Shown here: positions 1 through 10,669 of the stretch, piece by piece
How the letters are laid out: every line of letters begins with the position of its first letter
Position numbering within the stretch: position 1 is the first letter of the stretch
NCBI RefSeq assembly: GCF_008802355.1
Contig: NZ_VZRA01000004.1
Location: forward strand, 135,693 to 199,692
Origin: Oryzomonas sagensis
GTDB lineage: Bacteria > Desulfobacterota > Desulfuromonadia > Geobacterales > Pseudopelobacteraceae
Reading direction: 5' to 3'
Length of the DNA stretch: 64,000 nucleotides
Made by a program: the position numbers and the translations under genes
The notes under the pieces: model-generated
Databases searched by the model: none
Told to the model about the DNA's origin: nothing
What the model saw: only the letters and a program-made list of their open reading frames with translations

Positions 1-32
1 ACCGCCGCATCAAAGGTTCGAAGAGCGGGGTA

Positions 33-1652
33 TCAACGGACGGCCCAGATGTAGTATAAGTCGGTCGAGGGGAAGTTGCCCCCGTAGCCGGTGCCTATAT
101 CGGCCTGCCAGATATTGCCGTCGCCGATGCTGTAGGACGACCAGTAGAAATTGCTCTGGATGTTGGTAAAAAGTCTCGGCGTGCCGGCCAATACCGGCTC
201 CGTGCCGGTGACCAATGCCGAAAAATCGCCTATCGTCGGCAATCGCCAGTCCATGGCGTGGGAACCGTCGCTCAGGCCGCAACTGCCGCTCGCGAGATAA
301 CTGCTCCAGGTCAAGGCGTCAAACCATGTATTCCCCCCCCCGGACGTCACGCCGCCGAGGGTGGTCGCGCAGTTGGCGTTTTTCAGCCAGAGCAGGCCGG
401 TGGTCATGTCCCGGACCGTGCCGTCTCCGTTGTCGCACCAGCGGCCGAGCGGACTCAGGGCGCCGCTGCAACTGTAGGTCTTCGTGACGATGTCGGTGAA
501 GTTTTGGCCGGTGACATTGGCGCCGCTGACCGTCACGGCAAGGGAAGACGGCTTGAAGCTGTACCCGGACCGTAACGGGGTGACGGTGTAGCTGCCGTTC
601 TGCAGCCCGGCAAAGCTGTAATTGCCGCTGGCGTCGGTCGTAGCGGCCCCTGTGGCGGCTCCGGTCAGGGCGACGATCACGTTTGGCAGCCCCGTGCCGT
701 TCAGGGAGATGGTGCCGGATACGGTGTAGGTGGGCGCGGGCGCTGCCGTGATGGTGACTATCGCGCCGCCCGCGTGCAGGCCCTCCACCACGTAGATATT
801 GAACGTGCCGGGGGATGCGGAGTTGAAGGTCGTCGAGGCGGTGTTGCCGGCAATAGTCACGTTAGCCGGGGTCGTCAGCAGGTTGCCGCCCGTTGCCGTG
901 AAGATGGCGGTTTTACCGTTTTCCGTACTGGGGAACGTGGCGGTAACGGTAATGGCGGTGGAGACGGCTGCGGTCAGGGCGCTTGCGCTCATGGCTACCG
1001 GGGTGGCGACCATGGCGCTGATCTGCGCCTGGAGGGTCGATATGGTGCTGTTGAGGGAAACGATGGTCGCGTCCCGCGTTGCGATGGTGTCGTTGGCGTT
1101 GGCGAGTTGCGTCTGCAACGTGGCTATCTGATTGGTCAGAGTTGTTACCTGCAAGTTGGCGTCGGCCAGTTGGCCGGACAGGACGCTGTTACTGCTCTGA
1201 CTTGCCGCCAGTTGTGCCGTCAGGCTGGTTACCTGGGCGTTGGCGGCGTTCAGTTGTGTCGTCAGGTTGGTGATGCTCGCTTGTGCGGTGGCGTATGCGG
1301 CTGACAGGGCGGAGGTGTCCGACGAGAGGCTGGCGGCCAGGGACTGGAGCACAAGGACCTGATTGGCGGCGGTCGTCAGGGGCGTGGCGTTGGCGTTGGC
1401 GGGCTGCCCGGCAAGCGTGGCCAACGCGCTTTCCGTTTGCCTCAGCGAGGCGATCGCGGTAGTGATCCCGGCGTTGTACACCGAACCGTCCGCCTTTGCG
1501 CTGGACAATTGCGTCTGTACGGCGGATAACTGGGTTTGCAGGGTCGCTATTTGCGCCTGTTGCGATTGCGCCTGCGAGGGGGTGTCTCCGCTGCAGCCGG
1601 AGAGCGATATTCCTGCCAATAACATAAGAGCCAGCACCAGCATGTGTTTCAT
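33..1652 (-). CDS. Coiled-coil surface lipoprotein with C-terminal DUF1566/Lcl-type domain
   Basis: The product is 539 residues. It starts with a lipoprotein signal (lipobox LSGC, Cys20), then a low-complexity Gln/Thr/Ala-rich coiled coil at about 27-215 with repeated LxxQLxxAxxQV-like heptads. An Ig-like segment follows (about 225-310), then a carboxypeptidase-regulatory/SpaA-like beta domain (about 312-393, GTISLNGTGLPNVIVALTG) and a C-terminal DUF1566 domain (from about 400; TGLLWLKNANC, MDWRLPT). An ATG 51 nt further upstream is possible, but the chosen ATG has an AGGAGG site 8 nt in front and begins the lipoprotein signal. It lies 64 nt behind the small NHLP-like gene on the same strand, probably in one transcript driven by the -24/-12 promoter at 1988-2003. 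It is probably an outer-membrane-anchored stalk or adhesin; the ligand is unknown. Confidence 0.85.
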   Translation of the reverse strand: MKHMLVLALMLLAGISLSGCSGDTPSQAQSQQAQIATLQTQLSAVQTQLSSAKADGSVYNAGITTAIASLRQTESALATLAGQPANANATPLTTAANQVLVLQSLAASLSSDTSALSAAYATAQASITNLTTQLNAANAQVTSLTAQLAASQSSNSVLSGQLADANLQVTTLTNQIATLQTQLANANDTIATRDATIVSLNSTISTLQAQISAMVATPVAMSASALTAAVSTAITVTATFPSTENGKTAIFTATGGNLLTTPANVTIAGNTASTTFNSASPGTFNIYVVEGLHAGGAIVTITAAPAPTYTVSGTISLNGTGLPNVIVALTGAATGAATTDASGNYSFAGLQNGSYTVTPLRSGYSFKPSSLAVTVSGANVTGQNFTDIVTKTYSCSGALSPLGRWCDNGDGTVRDMTTGLLWLKNANCATTLGGVTSGGGNTWFDALTWSSYLASGSCGLSDGSHAMDWRLPTIGDFSALVTGTEPVLAGTPRLFTNIQSNFYWSSYSIGDGNIWQADIGTGYGGNFPSTDLYYIWAVR

Positions 1653-1716
1653 GTTCCAAGCCTCCTGAGATGGATTTACGCTGTCAACGACAGGCCGTTT
1701 CACATATATGACGCAC

Positions 1717-1938
1717 TCATGGGGCGCCGCCGGTCCGGCACAGCCCCGGGTTCAGCCGCTCGGCGAGTTCGGAGATGCGCTGGAATTCCAGGCTGCCGGA
1801 CAACAACCGCAGCTCTCCCGGAGACAGGCGATACCCCGCCTGAATGCTGGCCGCCTCCAGGGACTCGGTCGCCAGACGGCGGAACTGCCCGTCTGTGATC
1901 AACCGCCCCAGCACCTTTTCGACCGCTTCCTGTGACAT
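1717..1938 (-). CDS. Small Os1348-family-like (NHLP clan) protein
   Basis: The product is 73 residues and starts MSQEAVEKVLGRLITD, with a GGGAGG site just ahead of the ATG. The pattern of two amphipathic helices followed by LSPGELRLLSG and FQRISELAERL resembles the Os1348 / nitrile-hydratase-leader-peptide clan, whose members are thought to be precursors of modified peptides or relics of them. The C-terminus is short (NPGLCRTGGAP), with one Cys, and no modification enzyme is visible in the window. The gene sits between the TGTCCC operator array and the coiled-coil lipoprotein gene, so it is probably the first gene of a sigma-54-controlled operon. The family assignment is by eye. Confidence 0.7.
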   Translation of the reverse strand: MSQEAVEKVLGRLITDGQFRRLATESLEAASIQAGYRLSPGELRLLSGSLEFQRISELAERLNPGLCRTGGAP

Positions 1939-1959
1939 TGCCGCCTCCCGTCGCACATC

Positions 1960-1975
1960 TGTCCCCTGCGGGACA
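1960..1975. promoter_or_regulatory. TGTCCC-N4-GGGACA palindrome, site A
   Basis: This is a perfect 6+4+6 palindrome 22 nt ahead of the small NHLP-like gene. Two more copies lie at 2081-2096 and 2100-2115. It falls just downstream of the start point expected from the -24/-12 element at 1988-2003. It is probably a binding site for the adjacent sigma-54 regulator (inference). Confidence 0.6.
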
Positions 1976-1987
1976 ATTGCGCCCCGG

Positions 1988-2003
1988 AGCAGAACTGCTG
2001 CCC
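1988..2003 (-). promoter_or_regulatory. Candidate sigma-54 (-24/-12) promoter
   Basis: Read on the minus strand this is GGGCAG-N5-CTGCT, with the diagnostic GG and GC separated by 10 nt. It is about 50 nt upstream of the NHLP-like start codon and about 100 nt downstream of the paired palindromes, the usual enhancer geometry. The -24 box deviates at the first T and the -12 box at one T. Confidence 0.45.
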
Positions 2004-2080
2004 AGGTAAGTGGCGAAATCCATGCCGAATCTATTATCCGTTGTAATCCGGGATGTTAGCGAAACGAGTTGGGATGCTTC

Positions 2081-2115
2081 TGTCCGGCAGGGGACATGTT
2101 GTCCCGTTTGGGACA
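2081..2115. promoter_or_regulatory. Paired TGTCCC-N4-GGGACA palindromes, sites B and C
   Basis: Site B (2081-2096) has one mismatch in the left arm (TGTCCG); site C (2100-2115) is perfect. Their centres are 19 bp apart, close to two helical turns. They lie in the 230-bp gap between the response regulator stop codon and the small NHLP-like gene. The position suits upstream activating sites for a dimeric or hexameric sigma-54 activator. Confidence 0.6.
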
Positions 2116-2165
2116 ATCGGTGGGATGGGGCGGCCGAACGGTCGGCGGACGGGCGTTTCCAGGGG

Positions 2166-3520
2166 TCAGTAAAACAGCTTGCGGGAGGTTTTTAACAGGC
2201 GTGCGGCGGAGGATTTGTTGTTGTTGCTCCTGGCCAGGGCCCACTCGATAACCCGGCGCGTGACGGCGTCGAGAGAGAATTCGGCGGGGGAGAAGGTGAG
2301 GTTGAGGGAGATCCGGTCGCCGGACGCCTCCCCGGTTTGCTCCTGAAAATGCTCCTGCAGGCGCAGGTGCTCGGGCCGGATCAGGTCCCCGCCGGTGACG
2401 ATGGTGGCATATTCCAGTTGGTTGCGCAGTTCGCGCACGTTGCCGGGCCAGTCGTAGGTCATCATCAGGTCGAGGGCCATCCGGGAAAGGCCGGGAAGCT
2501 GTTTGCCCTGATGCTGCCGGAATTTTTTGAGGTAATGTTCCGCCAGGTGCGGGATATCCTCGCGTCTCTCCCGCAGGGGAGGGATAGTGATCGGGAAGAT
2601 GTTGAGCCGGTGGAAGAGGTCCTGGCGGAAGGTCCCCCGGCCGCAGCATTCCTCCAGGTTGCGGTGGGTAGCGACGATGACCCGGAAGTCGGCGTTGATC
2701 TGGCGGTCGGAGCCGACCTTCTCGTAGGTCCGTTCTTCCAGCAGGCGCAGCAGTTTCGGCTGGAGCGACAGCGGCATGTCGCCGATCTCGTCCAGGAACA
2801 GGGTGCCGCCGTGCGCCCGGCTGCATTTCCCCTCGCGTTCACGGTCGGCGCCGGTGAAGGCCCCCTTGACGTGGCCGAACAGCTCGCTTTCCAGCAGGGT
2901 TTCCGGGATGGCGGCGCAGTTGACGGCTATGAAGCTGGCCATGTTCTGCCCGGATGCCACGTGGATGGCCCGGGCCATGACCTCCTTTCCCGCCCCGCTC
3001 TCGCCGTAGATGGCGACGGTGGTGCGGGGGGAGGCGGCCACCTGCCGGGCCGCGGCGAGCGCTCTGCCCATGACCGGCGAATGGCTGGTCATGCTCTGGA
3101 AGCTGAACTTTTCCCGCTCGAAATCCAGCATCCGGTCGTAACTGTGGCGCACCCTGGCGTTTTCGAGCAGCCGTTCCACCACCACCAGCAGTTCTTCCCG
3201 GTTAAGCGGCTTCAGCAGGTAGTCGCCGGCCCCCTCTTTCATGGCCGCCACGGCGCCGTCGACACTGCCGTGGGCGGTGACCAGCACGAAAGGCAGGTCC
3301 GGGCTGACCGCGCGTACCCGCCGCAACAACGCCACCCCATCCATCCCCGGCATGACCATGTCGGACAGCATCAGGTCGAAGCGCCCCTCTTCCAGTTTCG
3401 CCAGGGCCTCGGCCCCGTCGGCGGCGCAGGCCGTCCGGTATCCGGCATCGTCCAGGTATCCCCTGACCATGAAGCGAAAGCTCTGCTTGTCGTCAACCAC
3501 CAGTATCCGCGCGCCACTGT

Positions 3521-3524
<4 letters not shown>
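2166..3524 (-). CDS. Sigma-54-dependent response regulator (NtrC family)
   Basis: The product is 452 residues. The receiver domain (about 5-118) has phospho-acceptor Asp55 and Lys105. The AAA+ domain (about 145-380) has Walker A GESGAGKE (174-181), the sigma-54 contact loop GAFTGA (221-226) and Walker B FLDEIGDM. The Fis-like helix-turn-helix (about 415-452) stops at SRKLFY, inside the recognition helix, where relatives continue for several residues. The ATG overlaps the kinase stop codon (ATGA), so the pair is translationally coupled and surely cognate. The downstream TGTCCC palindromes are its likely targets. Confidence 0.93.
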
Positions 3525-6148
<2,624 letters not shown>

Positions 6149-6775
6149 AAAGGATTACTCGGTTACAGGGGGATGGGGTAGTGCGTTACCTCTTTGGGAT
6201 TACATTCGATACATCCCGGCTTGCACGATATTCGGATCATGGTCATTGTTTACTAGCAAAACTGTAACGGATGTGTCCAGAATTTTATGTACATGGCTTT
6301 TCTGGTTTCAGAAGCCCGGCAGTCTTTCCTCAAGCATCATACCGAACTGATTCAATGCTGTAGATCGGCTCCGGAGTTCAACCCACATCGGCGTCCGTTT
6401 TGACTCACCCATTAACGTGATATCGGTAGGTTACGATTAGTCGATGGTCAACCTCGATACCGATATGTGGTGGATCTGAAATCCGGTTTACGATAGTCGA
6501 GGAAAGAGTGTTCCCCACATACGCTGGGGTTGTCATTGAATGTATCTGATGCGCGTCAGGACCTTTGGCCTTGGCTCGTCGTATGATGGTAAGCGGCTTT
6601 GAAAATTAAACCATTGTCCAATAATAAACTATTGTAATTATGAATGGGGTGGGTCAAAATCGGTGCCTAATCCGGGTCAAAGCCGGAAGCCGGTTCGCCG
6701 TTGCCTGCCAACTATGTGCAAGCGCCAAAAAAAAAGCGGGCGAATCTTGAAAAATCGACAGAGAATCTTGTGAGA
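6149..6775. other. Intergenic region, divergent promoters and possible IS remnant
   Basis: This 627-nt stretch between the kinase (minus) and the AraC gene (plus) has no convincing gene. It holds a 9-bp inverted repeat, ATATCGGTA at 6420-6428 and TACCGATAT at 6458-6466. It also holds two spaced GGGTCAAA motifs (about 6652 and 6676) that recall the terminal repeats of IS21-type elements. A TGTCCAGAATTTTATGTACA stretch lies near 6274. The sequence may be the scar of a lost insertion sequence. Confidence 0.4.
6420..6466. repeat. Inverted repeat, 9-bp arms
   Basis: ATATCGGTA (6420-6428) and TACCGATAT (6458-6466) are exact reverse complements 29 nt apart. An additional GGTT/AACC pair lies just inside the arms. 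It may be an operator for the downstream AraC regulator or part of an element end; no T-run follows, so it is not a terminator. Confidence 0.4.
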
Positions 6776-7654
6776 ATGGACGGTTTAAAAAAACAAATTA
6801 TCGAAGCCAATATCGATGAGGGCATTCCCTTTGCCGGAGGCTCCGCACAGTTCACCTATTTTGAGCTCGGCGATGCATTGGCGAACAGGCTCAATAGCCA
6901 GCAGGAGGTTCCTCACCGCCACTCGTACCAAGAAATAATTTGGATCAGGGTAGGGGCAGTGAAGCATTTGCTCGATGATAATATTGTCGAGCACTCAGCG
7001 CAGACCATACTCATCATCCCCAAAGGACGCATTCATAGCCTGATACCGACACCCGACTGTCGGGGGGCTGCCATTAGGTTTACCGAAGAGTTCCTGGCGA
7101 CCCCTTCTCATCTCCTGTTTTCCCAATTTATCGGTCACACCGCCCTGCAATTGAATAACCAACAGGCGGCCGGGATTTCGGCATATTGCTCCCTATTGGC
7201 CTGCGAATACCACCATGCGGACCCCTTTAACCTCCATGCCGCCAGATACCTGTTGAGTGCGCTAATCGCCAAATTGGAAGAAATCCGCCTCATGTCTGCG
7301 CAGTTGCAGCCTCGAGACGTTAACTCGACCCTGTGCATCTGGAACCGATTCAATACCATCCTCGAACAAAAATTCACGGTTGAGCACGCCGTCAGCTTCT
7401 ATGCCTCGGAATTGGGGATATCCCCACGCAAACTGGGCGAGGTTGTGAAACTCTATGCCGGCAAGCACGCATCGACAGCCATCGATGATCGCTTGGTTGC
7501 AGAGGCAAAACGCCTGCTCCTCTTCTCCAATCTCACCATTAAAGAAATCGCCTTTAACCTCGGATTCGAGGAACATTCCTATTTTTCAAAAGTTTTTAAG
7601 AAAGTCGCTGGCGCCACCCCATCCGATTTCAAACAAAAATATCTCTCTGCATAA
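6776..7654 (+). CDS. AraC-family transcriptional regulator
   Basis: The product is 292 residues from the ATG at 6776; a TTG 75 nt upstream would add an unusual Lys-rich tail and is less likely. The N-terminal half is a cupin-like sensor domain (VPHRHSYQEIIWI, IIPKGRIHSLIP). The C-terminal half carries the double helix-turn-helix of AraC/XylS, with the second motif LTIKEIAFNLGFEEHSYFSKVFKKVAGATPSDF split over the last 45 residues. The ribosome site is weak. It stands alone, 190 nt ahead of the YceI gene on the same strand, which is its most likely target along with itself. Confidence 0.9.
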   Translation: MDGLKKQIIEANIDEGIPFAGGSAQFTYFELGDALANRLNSQQEVPHRHSYQEIIWIRVGAVKHLLDDNIVEHSAQTILIIPKGRIHSLIPTPDCRGAAIRFTEEFLATPSHLLFSQFIGHTALQLNNQQAAGISAYCSLLACEYHHADPFNLHAARYLLSALIAKLEEIRLMSAQLQPRDVNSTLCIWNRFNTILEQKFTVEHAVSFYASELGISPRKLGEVVKLYAGKHASTAIDDRLVAEAKRLLLFSNLTIKEIAFNLGFEEHSYFSKVFKKVAGATPSDFKQKYLSA

Positions 7655-7719
7655 AATTACCAGCATTTTACCCATATCTATTACCACTCTCTTTGTAAAA
7701 TAGGGTAAATTTTGATCAC

Positions 7720-7742
7720 AACAGGATTAAGTTTGTCCTGTT
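7720..7742. repeat. Inverted repeat between araC-type gene and yceI-type gene
   Basis: AACAGGA (7720-7726) and TCCTGTT (7736-7742) form a 7-bp stem with a 9-nt loop. A T-rich stretch follows some 10 nt later. It could be a weak terminator for the AraC gene or an operator of the YceI gene. Confidence 0.35.
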
Positions 7743-7841
7743 TGGTGTGTTTTTACCATGCAACGTTCGTGGAGCCGATTGGCCCTGGTAATGAGAGAAT
7801 GTCTGAATCCATCACAGAGTACAGAATCAAAGGAGAGTGCC

Positions 7842-8465
7842 ATGAAATCAACCATCGTAATCATAAGTTCCCTTGTAGCCCTCTTCATGCCGACTTTGGC
7901 CCTTGCGTCCACGTGGACCATCGATCCGGACCACACGAATATAGGTTTCAAGGTGAAACATCTCATGGTCTCTACGGTGAACGGGAATTTTCTGAAGCAT
8001 ACCGGTACCGTGACCATCGACGATAAGAACATGGCCAAGTCCAAGGTCGAAATCAGAATAGACGCCGCCTCCATCAACACCAACGTCGCCAAGCGCGATG
8101 AACACCTGCGGAGCGCCGACTTCTTCGACGTTGCCAAATACCCGACCATGACCTTCGTGTCGAAAAAGGTAGTTAAAGCCGGCAAAGGAAAACTGAGAGT
8201 TACCGGGGATCTGACCCTGCATGGCGTGACACGGGAGGTGGTTCTCGCCGTCGAGGGACCGACAAGGGAAAGCAAGGACCCGTGGGGCAACATCCACCGC
8301 GGAGCCGCTGCCAGCACCAGGATCAATCGCAAGGATTTCGGGCTGGTCTGGAACAAAACCCTGGAAACCGGCGGTGTGCTGATCGGCGACGACATCGTCA
8401 TCGCCCTGGATATCGAGATGATCAAGGACAAGGATAACACGGTGATGCTGCAGCAGCTGAAGTAA
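7842..8465 (+). CDS. YceI family periplasmic protein
   Basis: The product is 207 residues with a signal peptide cleaved after about Ala23 (LALAS). The mature part is a single YceI lipocalin-like barrel: STWTIDPDHTNIGFKVKHLM at the start, then the typical DEHLRSADFFDVAKYPTMTF and GDLTLHGVTREV stretches. Members bind isoprenoid-like lipids in the periplasm; the physiological role is not settled. AAAGGAG lies 6 nt ahead of the ATG, and an upstream ATG in the same frame lacks a ribosome site. It is followed directly by a nitroreductase remnant. Confidence 0.92.
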   Translation: MKSTIVIISSLVALFMPTLALASTWTIDPDHTNIGFKVKHLMVSTVNGNFLKHTGTVTIDDKNMAKSKVEIRIDAASINTNVAKRDEHLRSADFFDVAKYPTMTFVSKKVVKAGKGKLRVTGDLTLHGVTREVVLAVEGPTRESKDPWGNIHRGAAASTRINRKDFGLVWNKTLETGGVLIGDDIVIALDIEMIKDKDNTVMLQQLK

Positions 8466-8485
8466 CCGTCTCCCGGTTCTGCAAA

Positions 8486-8736
8486 GAGCATTTCCCTGTC
8501 TGGGCCAACCAATCCTCGGCCATGCTGCAGTTTGCTGTCTGGGCCGCGCTGGAGCAGGAGGGATTCGGGGCGTCGCTTCAGCACGATAACCCGGTCAGCG
8601 ACGAGGCGGTGAAAGAAGTCTGGGAAATCCCCGGTACATGGAAACTTATTGCTCAAATGCCTTTTGGCAAGCCGGTTGCCCAGCCTGCCGAAAAGGAATT
8701 CAACCCCTGACGGGAAGGGTGAAGCTCTTCAAGTAG
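8486..8736 (+). pseudogene. Nitroreductase family C-terminal remnant, frameshifted
   Basis: From 8486 the frame reads EHFPVWANQSSAMLQFAVW and continues through GASLQHDNP and PGTWKLIAQMPFGKP, the C-terminal half of a nitroreductase-like flavoenzyme. The N-terminal half is absent and there is no start or ribosome site. The frame closes at 8710, but a one-base shift near 8706 restores LTGRVKLFK and a stop at 8734-8736, the expected family ending. It is therefore both truncated and frameshifted. Confidence 0.75.
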
Positions 8737-8821
8737 CCATCGCGGCGACGCTGGGGCATGCCGGTAGGTAGTAACCGCTTCCCGCGTCACCAGCACCATA
8801 CATCAAAGAGAGGTTTACCGT

Positions 8822-10669
8822 ATGAGCGTTGCCGTTTCGAACGCACTTTCCCCCGCGGTCGCCGGCGCCGGTCGAGGCGGGGGCGTCAACGATTTCTCGA
8901 TAACTGTGGCCACCGTGAATGGTTCCGGGAGTCAGACCGCCAACAACACGCTGCTCCGCGCCATCCACAGGATGGGGGCCCCGGTCAGCGGCAAGAACAT
9001 TTTCCCCTCCAACATCCAGGGGCTTCCCACGTGGTTCACCATTCGCGTGAACCGGGACGGCTTTCTCGCCCGCTGCGACGAGACCCAGATCTTGGTGGCA
9101 ATGAACAAGGCCACCATCCTGGAGGACATCCAAAAACTGCAGCCGGGCGGCATCTGCCTTTACCCCGGGGAAGAAGAACTCCCGAACAGGCGCGACGACG
9201 TGACCTTCTACCCGATGCCGGTGAACGAGGTGGTCCAGCAGTCCGGTGCCGAGACCAGACTCAAGCCGTACGTCGCCAACATGGCGTACGTCGGGACGCT
9301 GGCGTATCTGCTCGGGATCGACCTGAAGGAGATCGAGGCCGCCTTGGCGCACAACCTGAACGGCAAGGAGAAGGCGATCGCCCTGAACCTCGGCGCTGCC
9401 AAAGCCGCCTACGAGTGGGCGGGAGAACATCTGGCCAAGACCGATCCCTTCCGTATCGAGCGGATGGACAAGACCGATGGGACCTTCCTGATCACCGGCA
9501 ACAGCGGTGCCGCACTCGGCGCGGTTTTTGGCGGCGTTCAGTTCGTGGGCTGGTACCCCATTACCCCGGCGACATCCCTTGTGGATAGCCTGAAAGAGTA
9601 TCTCAGGGAACTTCGTTGCGATGCCGACGGCAAGGCTACCTACTCAATTGTGCAGACCGAGGATGAGCTTGCCGCAATCGGCATGGTAATCGGCGCGGGA
9701 TGGGCGGGAGCGCGATCGATGACTTCGACATCGGGGCCGGGTCTGTCGCTGATGGCGGAATTTGCGGGGTACGCCTACTTCGCGGAAATTCCCGCCGTCA
9801 TTTGGGACGTGCAGCGCATGGGACCGGCCACCGGTCTGCCGACGCGCGTGGCGCAGGGGGACGTACTGCCCGCGTACACACTCGGCCACGGCGACGGCAG
9901 GCATGTTTGCCTCATCCCAGCGTCGGTCGCTGAATGTTTCGAGTTTGGCGGCACAGCGCTCGATCTTGCGGAACGCCTGCAGACGCTGGTCATCGTCCTG
10001 AGCGACCTTGACCTGGGAACCAACCTCTGGCCGACCCCGCCGTTCGAGTATCCCGACAAACCGATCGATCGCGGCAAAGTCCTCACCGCTGAAGATCTGA
10101 CGCGTCTGGAAGGGAAATGGCAACGGTATGCCGATGTGGATGGAGACGGCATCGGCTACCGCACCCTTCCCGGCACCAACCATCCGGCGGCGGGGTATTT
10201 CACGCGGGGGACAGGCCACAACGAAGCAGCCGCCTACAGCGAGCGTCCCGAGGAGTGGTCGGCGAACCTGGCCCGACTGGCCAGGAAGCATGATCACGCA
10301 CGAAGCATCGTCCCTGCTCCGGTCATCGAACTGGCCGGAGAAGCGGAGGTCGGCATCATCTCCTACGGCAGCAACGACCTTGCAGTTCAGGAGGCGCGGG
10401 TCTCCCTGGAGGCCGCAGGGGTGCCGACATCGTACCTCAGGGTGCGCGCGCTGCCGCTGGAGCAGCGACTGGCGGATTTCCTCGGGAACCATGAGCGGGT
10501 GTATGTCGTAGAAAACAACCTGGAGGGACAGATGCATCAGTTGGTGCAACTTCACGACCCCGCCGGTGCAGGGCGCGTCGTCTCGATAGCCAAATGCGAC
10601 GGGCTCCCCCTGACCGCACGCTGGATCAGCGCATCGATTCTGGACCAAGAGGCAAAGGAGAAAGCATGA
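8822..10669 (+). CDS. korA: 2-oxoacid:ferredoxin oxidoreductase, fused gamma-alpha subunit
   Basis: The product is 615 residues. The N-terminal ~200 residues are a POR/KOR gamma-type domain. From about 220 comes the thiamine-pyrophosphate pyrimidine-binding alpha domain (GNSGAALGAVFGGVQFVGWY, then PITPATSLVDSL), followed by the C-terminal transketolase-like domain (VGIISYGSNDLAVQEA). With the beta subunit it should oxidatively decarboxylate a 2-oxoacid, probably 2-oxoglutarate, with CoA and reduce ferredoxin. The domain order (gamma then alpha) is that of two-subunit KorAB enzymes. The ATG is preceded by AGAGAGG. The stop codon overlaps the korB start (ATGA). The substrate is inferred from family type only. 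Confidence 0.87.
   Translation: MSVAVSNALSPAVAGAGRGGGVNDFSITVATVNGSGSQTANNTLLRAIHRMGAPVSGKNIFPSNIQGLPTWFTIRVNRDGFLARCDETQILVAMNKATILEDIQKLQPGGICLYPGEEELPNRRDDVTFYPMPVNEVVQQSGAETRLKPYVANMAYVGTLAYLLGIDLKEIEAALAHNLNGKEKAIALNLGAAKAAYEWAGEHLAKTDPFRIERMDKTDGTFLITGNSGAALGAVFGGVQFVGWYPITPATSLVDSLKEYLRELRCDADGKATYSIVQTEDELAAIGMVIGAGWAGARSMTSTSGPGLSLMAEFAGYAYFAEIPAVIWDVQRMGPATGLPTRVAQGDVLPAYTLGHGDGRHVCLIPASVAECFEFGGTALDLAERLQTLVIVLSDLDLGTNLWPTPPFEYPDKPIDRGKVLTAEDLTRLEGKWQRYADVDGDGIGYRTLPGTNHPAAGYFTRGTGHNEAAAYSERPEEWSANLARLARKHDHARSIVPAPVIELAGEAEVGIISYGSNDLAVQEARVSLEAAGVPTSYLRVRALPLEQRLADFLGNHERVYVVENNLEGQMHQLVQLHDPAGAGRVVSIAKCDGLPLTARWISASILDQEAKEKA

Noticed and set aside
2056-2168. Frameshifted continuation of the sigma-54 regulator's DNA-binding domain
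   Set aside because: Neither alternative frame after the stop continues the Fis-type helix, so the short C-terminus is not explained by a simple frameshift.
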